64,000 bases of DNA from Chondrus crispus (GCF_000350225.1 NW_005178661.1:43812-107811), one strand, 5' to 3'; positions 19,361-29,320 are shown, counted from the first letter of the stretch. Notes: generated by a model from the letters alone, not told the origin. Numbers and translations: made by a program.

Positions 19361-19665
19361 AATGCAACGCCGCTGCAGAGAATGTTACCTGGCTAGGGGA
19401 GGTCCGAAAAAGCACTAGACGGAGGATCGCGCATCCTTGCGGGCCAGAGCAGGGGCAAAACGTCTTGTCCCTATCATTTTGGCCCCGCCGTATCCACGTT
19501 TGGCCTTACAGTTCCAAGGCTATTTTTGCTTTTATAAAACCGTCTTTTTATCGTGGTTAGCACGACCAATATGTATAGAGAGCACCTTCTGTTTTATGAT
19601 TGGGGCAAAAGGAGCTTGCAGCAATGCAAATTGGGTGTGTCCCTATCATTTTGGCCAGCACTATA

Positions 19666-20949
19666 CAGTAGTGTACTGTACAATGTACTGTTAAAGATTG
19701 GGTGAACATAAGGAGCTCATTCGGGATATAGTAGTGGTTTGGGGAGCTGAAAGATGGTTTCTACGGAAGGAAAGCGGTGGCACGTTTTTTCAGCACAAAG
19801 AGCTTGCTCTTTGCTGCTTCTCTTCTTTTGTTATCGCTGCATTTATCGCGCTTCAGTACGTATCGCATCGCTTCTATCGCGTACACTCCGCATTGCGCTC
19901 TGTCGCTTTTGCATAACGTCGTCTCGCTGCATTGCTCTTCGTCCATGCTGCGTTACACGTCTCTAGAGGCTTTGGTTCGTATCTGATCGCCGTGCTGCGC
20001 AAGGCATTTTTGCATTCAGGTCACCTCATCCCGCCGGATGAGCTTTGTTCGCTTGTACACTTACGCTCCTTGCTTACCGCCATTGCTGAATACTCTTCAG
20101 CATTTCAACATTCATATTTGCCGGGCTCATTTGTTTCTTGCGTCGCGTCCGTTCCGCTCGCAATGCTCCCTCCACTTCCTTTGTCCGCTTTGCTGCATCT
20201 CGCCGTGGCACCATGACGTTGTATTATTGCTGAAGGCGTAGTGACGTATTGGTATCCACGCGCTAACTAGATCCAATTTTAATGATCTAATCCATGTACT
20301 CACGTAATGCTTACAGTATATCAATCTTTTGTAATTGTTTCTTCACAGTTGCACGTGTCTCAATGTTGCGCGTGTCTCTTGTGGATGCCGTGTCATCGTT
20401 GTATACGTTAGACGGACAGCATATTATTATTATTATATTTATTATTATTATAGTACACTGTAATGCACTGTTGATATAGTGTAGAAATACTGTACGGTCC
20501 AATGCGCCACCCGCCACCGGAACATCCAACATGGTTGTTTTGACTACGGCTGCAATCAGAAGGCGTTCTACCACTAGTTTAGCGCAATAATTGGCACGCG
20601 TTGCTGCTCCGTGAGCATCAAGACCCTTGACGGGTGGTGGGCAACGGATGGCTGCCAGCACTCGCCAAAATATCTCGTACACTTCACTCCGAGATCTCCA
20701 ACCGCCGCATCCTCGCTGAATAATCCCCCCCATGCCATTGGCCCGCAAACCCCCAGGTGCAAACCCTCAGCCCCCTGCCACCCCCCCCCCCCCCCTACCC
20801 TTCTCGCCCTCAGATACCCCTCTCCCCCCGTCCAGACTATTTGCCCTTTCCAGCCTTGACTGAAGTCTCCCACCCTCCCCCGCCTACCTTCTGCCCGCAT
20901 CCACATCCTTCCCCTTCCTCTTCCTTCTGTTCACAGATCCCGACCAGCC
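19666..20949. other. intergenic, low-complexity tracts
   Basis: No gene is seen between element A and the sigma gene. It holds clustered TACTGTA/GTACTGTAC words at 19664-19692, an ATT repeat at about 20422-20450 and a run of 15 C at 20781-20795. The pyrimidine-rich stretch just before 20950 is probably the sigma gene's promoter and 5' UTR. Confidence 0.5.
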
Positions 20950-22227
20950 ATGGCCCCCGCCGTTGCCTTTTCGCCCATGCCTGTTCCCTCTTCCCCCTTC
21001 CTGCGCACCGTGCCACCCCCGACCCGCTTGCGAATCCCCCCGGTCATCCGACGCGCGCGCCGCACCAGCATGGTGCTTGCAGCTCCCAAGCCGATCACTT
21101 CGGTCGCCCCCGCCTCCTCCAAGCAAGCCAGCCCCGTGCGCCGCCCGTTCAACGACGGCCGCTCGGACCTCTCCGACGGTGGCCTCCTGGCCTACTTGAA
21201 AGAGATCGGCTCAGTCGACCTGCTGGAGGGCCATGAAGTTGTCGAGTGCGCACGCCACGTTCGCCTTCTCCTCCACTGGGAAGGAATCAAGCGCGAGCTC
21301 GACGCAGCTCCCGTTCCGAAGGAGGGCGGAGAGGCTGAGCCGTGCGACGTCCCTATCTCCGCCAGGTATTCGAGGGCCACTAAGGATCGCGACTCTCCCG
21401 CAGTCAGGAGCGCAAGCTTGCAGGAATGGGCTGCCGCGTGTGATCAGGATCCGCACCAGTTTGAGGCCGATTTGAATCGGGCCAGGATGTATAAGGATAG
21501 GCTTGTGCGCGCGAACCTACGCTTGGTCGTTAGCATTGCGAAGAAGTATTCGAATAATGGCATCAGCTTGGCAGACTTGATTCAGGAGGGAAGCTTGGGC
21601 TTGATTCGGGGCGCGGAGAAGTTTGATCATACCAAGGGCTTTCGCTTTGCTACGTACGCGTCGTGGTGGATTCGACAGGCGATTCAGAGAGCCATCTCTG
21701 ATTCATCGCGCGTCATTAGGTTGCCGACGCATGTCAATGACATTGCGAAGAAGGCAAAGCGAATTCGACGTGATTTTGAAAGGGAAAATAACCGGCCACT
21801 TACGAATAGCGAGCTGGCACGCATGCTTGAGATTAAGGAGGAAAGATTGAGCTTTATTTTGAACAAGACGTTGGAGACGGATACGGTGTCCCTGGATGTG
21901 CCGCTGTTTGGGAATAATTTTGATCATGGCAAGTCGGTGTCACTGGGAGATATGATTGAGAACCCTACCGCGTCTCCGGAGGAAGCAGTGTCGGCCGGAT
22001 TGCTCCGGGACGACATTGAAAACGTTTTGCTCATGCTCACACCGAAAGAGCGTGAAGTTTTGCGCATGCGTTACGGCTTTGATGACGGCAAGAGCAAGAA
22101 TTTTGAAGAGATTGGTGCTATCTACTGCGTCCCACCAAATAGAATACGCCAGATCGAGGCCCGCGCCATTCGAAAGTTGAGACACCCCAACTTTCATCGC
22201 TGTCTCATCGACTGGAGACTAGAATAA
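20950..22227 (+). CDS. SIG: plastid sigma-70 family factor
   Basis: 425 residues. It directs the bacterial-type plastid RNA polymerase to promoters. The leader (about 1-60: MAPAVAFSPMPVPSSPF, then Arg/Pro-rich RLRIPPVIRRARR) is transit-peptide-like, with Phe at position 7. Region 1.2 is at about 76-105 (DGGLLAYLKEIG). Region 2 is highly conserved: LVRANLRLVVSIAKKY, LADLIQEGSLGLIRGAEKFD and FRFATYASWWIRQAI. Region 3 is NDIAKKAKRIRRDFERE. Region 4 ends with LTPKEREVLRMRYGF and RIRQIEARAIRKLRHP. In the 4.2 helix-turn-helix the usual VTRERIRQIE is VPPNRIRQIE. No intron is needed. A primary-type plastid sigma factor encoded in the nucleus is typical of red algae and plants. Confidence 0.95.
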   Translation: MAPAVAFSPMPVPSSPFLRTVPPPTRLRIPPVIRRARRTSMVLAAPKPITSVAPASSKQASPVRRPFNDGRSDLSDGGLLAYLKEIGSVDLLEGHEVVECARHVRLLLHWEGIKRELDAAPVPKEGGEAEPCDVPISARYSRATKDRDSPAVRSASLQEWAAACDQDPHQFEADLNRARMYKDRLVRANLRLVVSIAKKYSNNGISLADLIQEGSLGLIRGAEKFDHTKGFRFATYASWWIRQAIQRAISDSSRVIRLPTHVNDIAKKAKRIRRDFERENNRPLTNSELARMLEIKEERLSFILNKTLETDTVSLDVPLFGNNFDHGKSVSLGDMIENPTASPEEAVSAGLLRDDIENVLLMLTPKEREVLRMRYGFDDGKSKNFEEIGAIYCVPPNRIRQIEARAIRKLRHPNFHRCLIDWRLE

Positions 22228-22596
22228 GCAATGGTCTTAATCTACCGACACGTTCGCGTGTCCAATAGTTTGTTTTGCAGCCCGTGTCATAGAAGTAGGA
22301 TTAGATGTTTATACCGCCACGTTCCAACTTTTTTTTTTCTATTGGTTACAATTCTGCAAAAGTGAACTGGGTCACATTGCATGCAAATCACACCCTGGCA
22401 TTGCCGTACCGAGACTCCTCTTCTTTGCCCGTCATATCCACGTTTCCCCCATGAGTCTGACGTTCACATGTGGGAAATAAGGCATGACAAGTCCCGTCGA
22501 GGGGTACGGGGTTCCAATTTGTCGCACATAATACAGACTTCGCTTCCTATGTGCTGGTTCTCGTTGTTTTAATTCAGAGCACACTCGATTCTTCAA

Positions 22597-22995
22597 CTAC
22601 TTTCCCCAGCTATCATGTTTAGCTTCAGGCGATGCAAGCAGCTTGACCTCGAGGTCATTTTGAAGTCCGGCACTTATGGCGCTTTCCCTCAATGCGTCTG
22701 TGCAGAAGGCAACAAGATGCGCCCCTAATTCCTCCTCACTACATTCCGCTCTCGAATCCAGGAGCACATAGCACAGCACAGTGGAATGCCGCAGTGATCG
22801 TTCTCGTAGTAATGCGCGCGATTTATCAATAATACTGAGTGGCCAAGCACAATACCAGTAATGCTTTCAACCAAACTGCTCTTCCAGCGCATCATGGCAC
22901 ACGTATCGTCTAGTAGACGACAAGTCGAAGGGAAATGTTGCAGAAGAGACGGTAGCTTGCATTAAAGTCTGGACAAACATCACCTCCTTCTCCAT
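22597..22995 (-). pseudogene. small ORF with one in-frame TGA
   Basis: An ATG at 22995 opens a frame of 133 codons to a TAG at 22597-22599. It is interrupted only by a TGA at 22867-22869, after DALEEQFG and before KHYWYCAWPLSIIDKSRALL. The part after the TGA reads like protein (STVLCYVLLDSRAECSEEEL, ending HDSWGK) and shows no low complexity. I do not recognise the family. Options are a decayed gene, a selenocysteine codon, or a 3' exon whose true 5' exon is elsewhere (AAAG just before CATTAC could be an acceptor). It runs codirectionally 191 bp downstream of the UPF3 stop. Confidence 0.3.
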
Positions 22996-23186
22996 CACTC
23001 AGTCATTGAAGCCCCTGCTATCATTGACTATTCCCAGACAAGAAATTACGTTTGGTTGCCTTTCAGAGCTTGTAGCTTCACTGAACCCTACGCCTTTGTA
23101 AATCGCACAAGGCATATATCATTCACTTGAAAATCAAATTTGGACAGAGGAAACTCATGCTGAGGATCCTCAATACATCTGGGCAG

Positions 23187-24635
23187 CTAACCTCCATTTC
23201 TCAGGTCCTTCCTGAGCACTCTTACTGATGCGCGAGAGTCGACAGAGTCGTTCGCCGCACCAGGAGGGACAGTCATATTTGGTCCTTTAGGCCGACCGCG
23301 TCCAGATCTGGAACGTCCCGATCCCCCCCGTGGTAAGCTCTGCTTGGTAAACGCAGTCGGGACTCCTGATGTCCCGCCGTTTGGATGACCGCCGGTTTTG
23401 GGAAGCGTAGGCAAGTTGCTTGTCAATCTAGGTTCAACGAAATCACGGCGGGGCTCGGCGTTGCTTCCGCGCTTACTATCAATCGCCGGACTCCCGATTC
23501 GCTTGGCTGATTGCATATCTTCTTGCCTCTTAGCTGCGTTAGCGATCTCCGATGCTCGCGCGCGCTCTCGCTGTTTCTTTTTCCTCATCGATGATGTCAC
23601 TTTCCCCGGTGACTCTGTCTGCTGCTTATGAGGCGAATCACTTGGATGCGGATGCCTTGCCTTTCCCCTCGCTGCCCTTGGTGTAACTTTTGTGGTCTTC
23701 TTCCTGTTATCCCTCTCTTTCCGTCTGGCACGGACATCCTCCATAAGTGGGGTGCTTAGCTCGGAACCGTTGACAGCCAAGGCGCCAGCCTTTCCTGTAC
23801 TGGTCGAGACACTAGCAGAGGTGTTATCCCTCTTTTGGGTGTCGCTCGGGTTGCTTCCTGGACCCCTCGAAAATATGGCGCTGGTCTGAGCAACTGTAAG
23901 CGCATTAGCGCCGGAAAGCTCTTTCTTGGTTTCATCCTCGAGACGGGCGACGAAAGCCATGTAGTCGGGATCGCGCTCAATTGTGCCATGTAGAGGCAAA
24001 GGCTTGGTTATCTTGGTGAGAGGAGGAACAGGCTGCCAGGGCGCCCTCTCAACACGTGCAATAAAGTCATGATTCTGAGAAGAGGGAGGGGCATTAGGAT
24101 CTTGGAATTTGATGCCATTGAAAGTTTGAGTAAAGGCCACGGCATCATCCATGTTGACAAATGCAAGATAGGCAGTGGCATGGCGAGTAACCAGCCTCAG
24201 GCGCTTGACGGGGCCCGATGCAGCCGAAGCGCTTCCAGGGGCAAAAGATCGCCACACGGCTCTGCTCGCACCTGCGGGGTCTGCAATTTCTGCGAATTTG
24301 TCAGCAGTGAGGGTGGGCGGCAAGCGACGAACGACGAGCTTGACGGCAACAGTGGGTGCGAGATTGTGAGGAGCGTTTCCATTGGGATTGTAATTGGCGG
24401 AGGAGGGGTTGCCGCGACGACGGCCACGATTCTTGGAGCGAGGACGCGGGGAAGGGGAGGTTGAGAATGCGTTTTGGCGGTTTGGCGAAGAATGGGTACG
24501 AGGGTGGTGAGGGCCGTTAGCGGGGCCGGGGCCGGGGCCGGGGCCGGAACCAGAGCCATAGCCACGGCGACGACTCGCGCGTGAGGAAGGCCCCGGCGGG
24601 GGACGGTTGCGGCGCGGTGGCGGCGGACGATCCAT
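23187..24635 (-). CDS. UPF3: UPF3, nonsense-mediated decay factor
   Basis: 482 residues, intronless. UPF3 links the exon junction complex to UPF2/UPF1 in nonsense-mediated mRNA decay. Residues 1-90 are Arg/Gly/Pro-rich (GSGSGPGPGPGPAN comes from a GGGGCC DNA repeat). The RNP-type UPF3 domain follows at about 95-230: VAVKLVVRRLPPTLTADKF, then AYLAFVNMDDAVAFTQTFNG, ARVERAPWQPVPP and GTIERDPDYMAFVARLE, the last being the strongest family marker. The C-terminal half is basic and low-complexity (SSMRKKKQRERARA and others), and a clear EJC-binding motif is not evident by eye. It is divergent from DPH5, with 350 bp between the starts. Confidence 0.88.
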   Translation of the reverse strand: MDRPPPPRRNRPPPGPSSRASRRRGYGSGSGPGPGPGPANGPHHPRTHSSPNRQNAFSTSPSPRPRSKNRGRRRGNPSSANYNPNGNAPHNLAPTVAVKLVVRRLPPTLTADKFAEIADPAGASRAVWRSFAPGSASAASGPVKRLRLVTRHATAYLAFVNMDDAVAFTQTFNGIKFQDPNAPPSSQNHDFIARVERAPWQPVPPLTKITKPLPLHGTIERDPDYMAFVARLEDETKKELSGANALTVAQTSAIFSRGPGSNPSDTQKRDNTSASVSTSTGKAGALAVNGSELSTPLMEDVRARRKERDNRKKTTKVTPRAARGKARHPHPSDSPHKQQTESPGKVTSSMRKKKQRERARASEIANAAKRQEDMQSAKRIGSPAIDSKRGSNAEPRRDFVEPRLTSNLPTLPKTGGHPNGGTSGVPTAFTKQSLPRGGSGRSRSGRGRPKGPNMTVPPGAANDSVDSRASVRVLRKDLRNGG

Positions 24636-24985
24636 GTGGCGTCCGATGCATTTGTCTCGGAGGGCGGAAGAGAATGTCGACAGTTCACACTGTGGGAAAC
24701 TGTCCGGACAGCTTGGTGCACGGTTGAGTTGGCTCGAGAATGCAGCAAACGGTTGACACTAGGACAAACTTGAAAGACGCTCTGAGAACGTTCTGAGACG
24801 GCTCTGAGACGGCTCTGAGACGGTCCTTCGCATTACACCATGCATTACAGCCACCGATCGGTCGCAAAGAAAAAAACGTGGCCCCGATTTCGTGCCTCCT
24901 CTCCCTCTGGCACACTCAATGCTCGCAATTCACCCGCAGCGCTCTTTCAGAATCCCATTTGACATGTCTCCTTCGCCCCTCAACG
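24636..24985. promoter_or_regulatory. shared promoter region UPF3/DPH5, 11-bp repeats
   Basis: The region between two divergent starts. Positions about 24779-24824 hold about four direct copies of an 11-bp unit, consensus CTCTGAGACGG, spaced once per helix turn. A uORF-forming ATG lies at 24964 near the DPH5 side. Confidence 0.5.
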
Positions 24986-25906
24986 ATGTCTCCTTCGCCT
25001 CTCAACGAGGATCCCTCTAAAAGGGCTTCCTCAGAGTTTACTGCTCCCTCTTCCTCTGGCGTCTTGCATCTTATCGGACTTGGCCTTGGCGACGAGCGCG
25101 ATGTCACACTACGTGGCATGGACCTCATTCGTTCAGCAGGAGTCGTCTATCTCGAAGCATACACCTCAATTCTAGGCGTTTCCGCCCCAGCGCTCGAGAA
25201 GGCTTACGGCCGTTCTGTCTGCATCGCAGACCGCGAATTTGTTGAAGAACGTGCCCAGGAAATCCTCACAAATGCCCAATCTCAACCGGGAGGCGCCGCA
25301 TTCCTCGTTATCGGTGACCCTTTTGGCGCAACGACACACACAGATCTCTGGCTTCGTGCCAGAGAGAGAGGTTTAAAAGTTAACGTTGTGCACAATGCCT
25401 CCATCATCAATGCTATCGCTGTCACCGGCCTGCAGCTCTATCTCTTTGGACAAGCAATCAGTCTCTGTTTCTGGACTGACACAGACCGCCCGACGAGTTA
25501 CTACCCAAAGTTACTCCAGAATAGAAGAAATGGCTTACATACCCTTTGCCTCCTCGATATCAAGGTCAAAGAGCCTTCCCTGGAAAGCCTTGCTAGAGGG
25601 AAAAAACTTTATGAACCTCCTCGCTACATGACTGTCAACCAGGCTATCGACCAACTGCTAGAGATTGACTCTATTCTAGAGGCCGACGAGCTTGTGGAAG
25701 ATACGATGGCTGTGGGCGTCGCACGGATAGGCCAACCAAACCAGCTAATCGTTTACGCATCACTGGGCACTCTACGTCAAACTGACTTCGGGCCGCCCTT
25801 GCACTCTCTGGTCATTCCGGCCCGAGAGCTTCACTTTCACGAAGAAGAAGTCCTTTCATGGTTCAAGCCCAAGTCTCATGACACAACAAAGCCTCAAATT
25901 TCATGA
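24986..25906 (+). CDS. DPH5: diphthine methyl ester synthase (DPH5)
   Basis: 306 residues. It makes the SAM-dependent methylation steps in diphthamide synthesis on the histidine of elongation factor 2. The family core begins at about residue 31: GVLHLIGLGLGDERDVTLRG, then YLEAYTSIL, FLVIGDPFGATTHTDLWLRA, VVHNASIINAIAVTGLQLY and SICFWTDT-like SLCFWTDTDRPTSYYPK, ending with HSLVIPARELHFHEEEVLSW. These are the tetrapyrrole-methylase-fold motifs of DPH5. The frame is open further upstream, but only from a GTG; the first in-frame ATG is 24986. A 22-bp sequence around the start is duplicated, and its first copy gives an out-of-frame ATG at 24964 (an 18-codon uORF). Confidence 0.94.
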   Translation: MSPSPLNEDPSKRASSEFTAPSSSGVLHLIGLGLGDERDVTLRGMDLIRSAGVVYLEAYTSILGVSAPALEKAYGRSVCIADREFVEERAQEILTNAQSQPGGAAFLVIGDPFGATTHTDLWLRARERGLKVNVVHNASIINAIAVTGLQLYLFGQAISLCFWTDTDRPTSYYPKLLQNRRNGLHTLCLLDIKVKEPSLESLARGKKLYEPPRYMTVNQAIDQLLEIDSILEADELVEDTMAVGVARIGQPNQLIVYASLGTLRQTDFGPPLHSLVIPARELHFHEEEVLSWFKPKSHDTTKPQIS

Positions 25907-26160
25907 GATAGCCTTGTGATTGTTTTTTTTTAATCCAGTCAAGCAATTCAAACGCCATGACAACCCTTTACCGCAGCGTTTGTCTATTGTCGCGGCCCAT
26001 GGGATATTGTCTAAGTCCTATCTGCGCCTTTCTGATTGCTACGCCACACGAGTAAAGGCCCCTTTCAGCGCCACCGAAAACCCGAAGCGGTTGAAGTCAT
26101 TCCGCTGGCACCTTGTCTTGAAGAGTCACACTTGTAAATGCCTGTCAACTCTGGCAAGAT
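25907..26160. other. short convergent gap
   Basis: 254 bp between the DPH5 and bZIP stop codons. It is a 3' UTR region and no gene is seen. A T run at 25921-25931 follows the DPH5 stop. Confidence 0.4.
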
Positions 26161-27599
26161 TTATCGCCGTGGCGTCCTGGAGATATTGAGTGGAATGACA
26201 GGAGTACGTGGGCCCCGGTGAAACGTTCTCGGACACTCCTCTACACACCTCTGCAAAGCGCTCAGCGCTTCATACAACATGGGAATTTCCATCGTCGCCA
26301 CCTGCGCACCTTCTCCTCTCCCCCCTGCCCTCCTGGTCACCTCCTCACTTGCTGTAGTCAATTGCCCATGGTATTTTTCAACTTTCGCTTTGAGATCTCG
26401 GTTCTCTTCGCGCAGAAACGCGACATTGGTTTCCAACTCCAAGACCATCTGCTTTCGCCGCATTCTACTCTTTTCGGCCGATTCTCGATTTCTCTCTGCT
26501 CGTAGTTTCTTCCGTTCTTCTAAAGAAAGGTGGGAGTTTGCGCCGGCCTATCCCAGGATTCATGATGACCCGTAGAATAGTTTTTTGTCAAGTGAAGTAA
26601 GGGAAAAGCCATGTCACCAGCAATGGACGAAGGCAGGATCGCAAGTATAAATCAGAGAGCAGGCAAGTCGTTAGTGTGCTGTCAGGGTAAGTCTTGCTTG
26701 TTGGCTTTGTACGTATGCTAAAAGCTGGGAAGTTAACATACCTTTCTCCTACCGCTTAATTTTTTCTTCAGTGCCTTGTCGAGTCCCAAGGAGACCGGTT
26801 GAGTCTCTAGTACAGCCTTTGCACCGCGATTGATACCATCTTTCACTTTTTCTCTCTTTTTCTTGGACGGTTTCACAGGGATATTCTCAGTCTTTAATCG
26901 AGAATCAATCTCTGCAGTCGCAGTGGTCGGGCAGTCGACTGATCCAAGTACGGGTTGAAGTTGCGAATATTGTTGCTTTTGAAAGGGCGGCGGTTTCTGT
27001 TCTTCCGGTGGAAGCAGAAGCAACTGATTCGAGCATGCAGGCGGGGCGTTTTCTGGCGATGTGGAAAGCGTCATGGGTGTGACGTCTTGCCATCCATTTT
27101 CTGAAGCAAACGGACTAGACGCAAACGCCGCGAACTCGTCATCGAGCATGACACTTTCAGGAAGTGCAACTAGTTGATCAAGGGAGAGGGGCTGCGTGCA
27201 TAACGGCTCCGCTGTTATTGCGCCAGGGTACGAGAGCAATGCGGTATGCGGGCGAGCTTCGCTTGGATCCTGCTGAGGGCCATCGAAATCCCTACTATCG
27301 GAAAGAAACGGCACTAGACATTCTTTGTCCAATGGAAGCTCGCGGTCATCGCTAATGTTGCGCGGAGAAACCTCACCTAGAAGATCCACAGAAAAGAAAC
27401 TTTGGGGCTGCAACAAAGCTGAGTCTGGATCCAAGTCTTCAACCGTCATTTCTGTCGGTTCTACATCTCGAGGGCTCTCTCGGAACGCAGTCTTATTGAA
27501 GCCAGTACCAACAAGAAGATCCATATCAATATCTTCGAGAGTAACACAATAATTCATCCCATCTGAGTCTGTTCTGGCACCCATATCCTGTTCGTTCAT
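26161..27599 (-). CDS. bZIP transcription factor (two exons)
   Basis: Exon 1 is 27599-26753 and exon 2 is 26519-26161; the GT-AG intron of 233 bp (26520-26752) uses the donor inside GCGGTAGG. Joined, they give 401 residues. Exon 1 is acidic and Pro/Gln-rich (YCVTLEDIDMDLLVGTGFNK; LLLLPPEEQKPPPFQKQQ), like an activation domain. Across the junction comes the basic region SEERKKLRAERNRESAEKSR with the bZIP N-x7-R pattern, then RMRRKQMVLELE and a zipper (VAFLREENRDLKAKVEKYHG). Reading on past the donor instead would stop after KVC and lose the bZIP domain, which supports splicing. A donor 9 bp further on (AAG/GTATGT) is possible but breaks frame. The target genes are unknown. Confidence 0.78.
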
Positions 27600-28400
27600 G
27601 CTTGTTCCTGCAACTTTTGTAGAGATCGAACTTCTAGTCAGGTTTGAGAACGCTGGTAGTCAGTGGCAAAAGAGCCTTCTCCCTGCAGTTCGATGCGATG
27701 AAAGTGATGAAGAAGTCAAGGGATACTCTCTCTCCAGTCTTTGATTCAAACGTCACAATAATCTGTTTTGTGTTCAATACCGTGCAGAACTGAGAACAAT
27801 TTCTGAGAAGCTAAGAAACAAACCGAAGCTTTCAGAGTTTCGTTTACTTTCACCTTGTCTATAGGTTTATTTGACAGCTCACGTGTCGAGCTTTGCGCAA
27901 AGGACACGAAATCGAGATATGGCGCAGGAAGCGATTGCGAAAAAGAGTAGCATATACACAAAATACCCCCCCAAGTTACACGAAATCACGAGGAACTGGT
28001 ATGCTAAGGGAAACCAAGAAAAGGACACATTCTGAAGCTGTTGCGTGCGTTTTAAACAATACTAGCCTTCCATTTCCATAGTAAAGGGAAATGGGGTAGC
28101 ATATCTTCAGACACTTTAAAAAAATGATGGGGAAGCAAGAGGATGGCGTCCGCTTAAAGTTTGGTGATGATTTGTAAAAAAAAATGAGGCTGTTCCTCAT
28201 CGGAGAGAACGGGGGGGAGGGCATCAGCAACCTTTCCCGGTGGTAAACTGCGATTCTTGCCATACCAACAGCAATTTTTGCGTCCCCTCTCAGTCCTAAA
28301 CGGAACTTTTACAAGCATGACAGATGATCGTGTTCATAATTTTGAATCGGACGGGAGAGCGTCCTCTGCATTGTACGCCTACATCAGGGCAGATGTTTGA
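27600..28400. other. intergenic, no gene seen
   Basis: 801 bp between the bZIP start and the stop of a small unknown ORF on the same strand. No coding signal is recognised. It should contain the bZIP promoter. Confidence 0.4.
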
Positions 28401-28763
28401 TTACTTCCCAAACATATTTCCTCTGGAAATACGCACACGTTTGCGTCGCGGCATAAAGATATCTTCATCCGCTATGTCGTGATGAGAGCATGATGAGTTT
28501 CCACTCGTTTGGTCATCGCCGGAACTGAGAGGGAAGTTAGCGAGACTCTTAGATGCTTCATCCTTCAAACGATCGCAAACTGCATTTTCATCTCTCGGAA
28601 AGAATTCAGAATCATCTTTTTGTTCGTGTTCAAGTGTCATTTTCGGCTCTCGTTCCTGTCCATGACCTGGCAGAGAGCGGTCGCTGCGATTCCCAGCCCT
28701 TTTCCTCTGAAGAAGAAATGTGTCAGGTGCAGAGATATGCTTTTGAGGGGCGTTAGTTGCCAT
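28401..28763 (-). CDS. hypothetical 120-residue protein
   Basis: An ATG at 28763 (MATNAPQKHISAPDTFLLQR). The middle is acidic and Ser-rich (LANFPLSSGDDQTSGNSSCS). The C-terminus is strongly basic, FMPRRKRVRISRGNMFGK, resembling a nuclear-localisation tail. No domain is recognised, and it could be an exon of a larger gene. It is divergent from the possible exon at 29061. Confidence 0.35.
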   Translation of the reverse strand: MATNAPQKHISAPDTFLLQRKRAGNRSDRSLPGHGQEREPKMTLEHEQKDDSEFFPRDENAVCDRLKDEASKSLANFPLSSGDDQTSGNSSCSHHDIADEDIFMPRRKRVRISRGNMFGK

Positions 28764-29060
28764 GGTTCTTCGACGCAAGGGAAAGAGGAATCAATTTGTG
28801 AAGTGAACAATCACTTAAGTGGAAGTTTCTAGGTAGGCGTCCATTTTAATACTGAGATGCCTTACTTCATGATAGATGCGAGGATAGTCGTCCCCCAAGG
28901 TCTGAACATGCCCAACTTGCACTGACATGCCGTGATCTACAGCTTCAAATCTGCCGGCCCCGGTCGACATGCGTTGGTGATGAAGTATGGCATTCCTGCG
29001 AACAAATCTCGTGACATTCCTGTACCCTCTTTGTCTATGCATTTCCTTGCTCAATCCCAG

Positions 29061-29320
29061 GGGAAGAAAATTCCGAGTTCGCGGCATCTTTCGTTCAGCT
29101 TCTGCGCGAAGAAATTGAACGAGATAATGCAGCGGAAGTGGGACCAGCGGAGATGGGAACAGCGTCTAAAATGCGCACCCTCATCATTTTTAAGAATGAA
29201 ATGAAACGCAAGTTCGACTATGAAATTCCGCCGGGCTTCGTCGAAGAACTATTCCACAGAATGGGAGTATTTGGCCTCCTATCTAATTTGAACAATTTAT
29301 TGAGAAGAATGTATAGTTAA
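29061..29320 (+). CDS. probable 3' exon of an unknown gene
   Basis: After a good acceptor (CTTGCTCAATCCCAG) an open frame encodes EENSEFAASFVQLLREEIER, then KMRTLIIFKNEMKRKFDYEI and GFVEELFHRMGVFGLLSNLN, and stops at 29320. Composition and amphipathic helices suggest real protein, but the in-frame sequence before the acceptor meets a TGA at 29012, so it must be joined to an upstream exon that I could not place. The family is not recognised. Confidence 0.35.

Larger units (their letters stand above)
9469..19663. mobile_element. Tc1-like element A with IR/DR termini, interrupted
   Basis: Both ends match over about 170 bp in inverted orientation (9469-9640 and 19493-19663), flanked by TA at 9467-9468 and 19664-19665. 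Each arm carries two copies of the core GGCCAAAATGATAGGGACA: an outer copy at the tip (after CAGTGCT) and an inner one about 174 bp inside (13040 on the left once an insertion is removed, ending at 19490 on the right). This is the IR/DR arrangement known from Sleeping Beauty-type Tc1 elements. Removing the pogo-like insert (9643-13037) and the copia element (14135-19360) leaves about 1.57 kb, the normal Tc1 size. Its transposase is broken. Confidence 0.8.

Noticed and set aside
20422-20450. Origin or centromere signal in the ATT repeat
   Set aside because: A short simple trinucleotide repeat only. Nothing else supports a special role.
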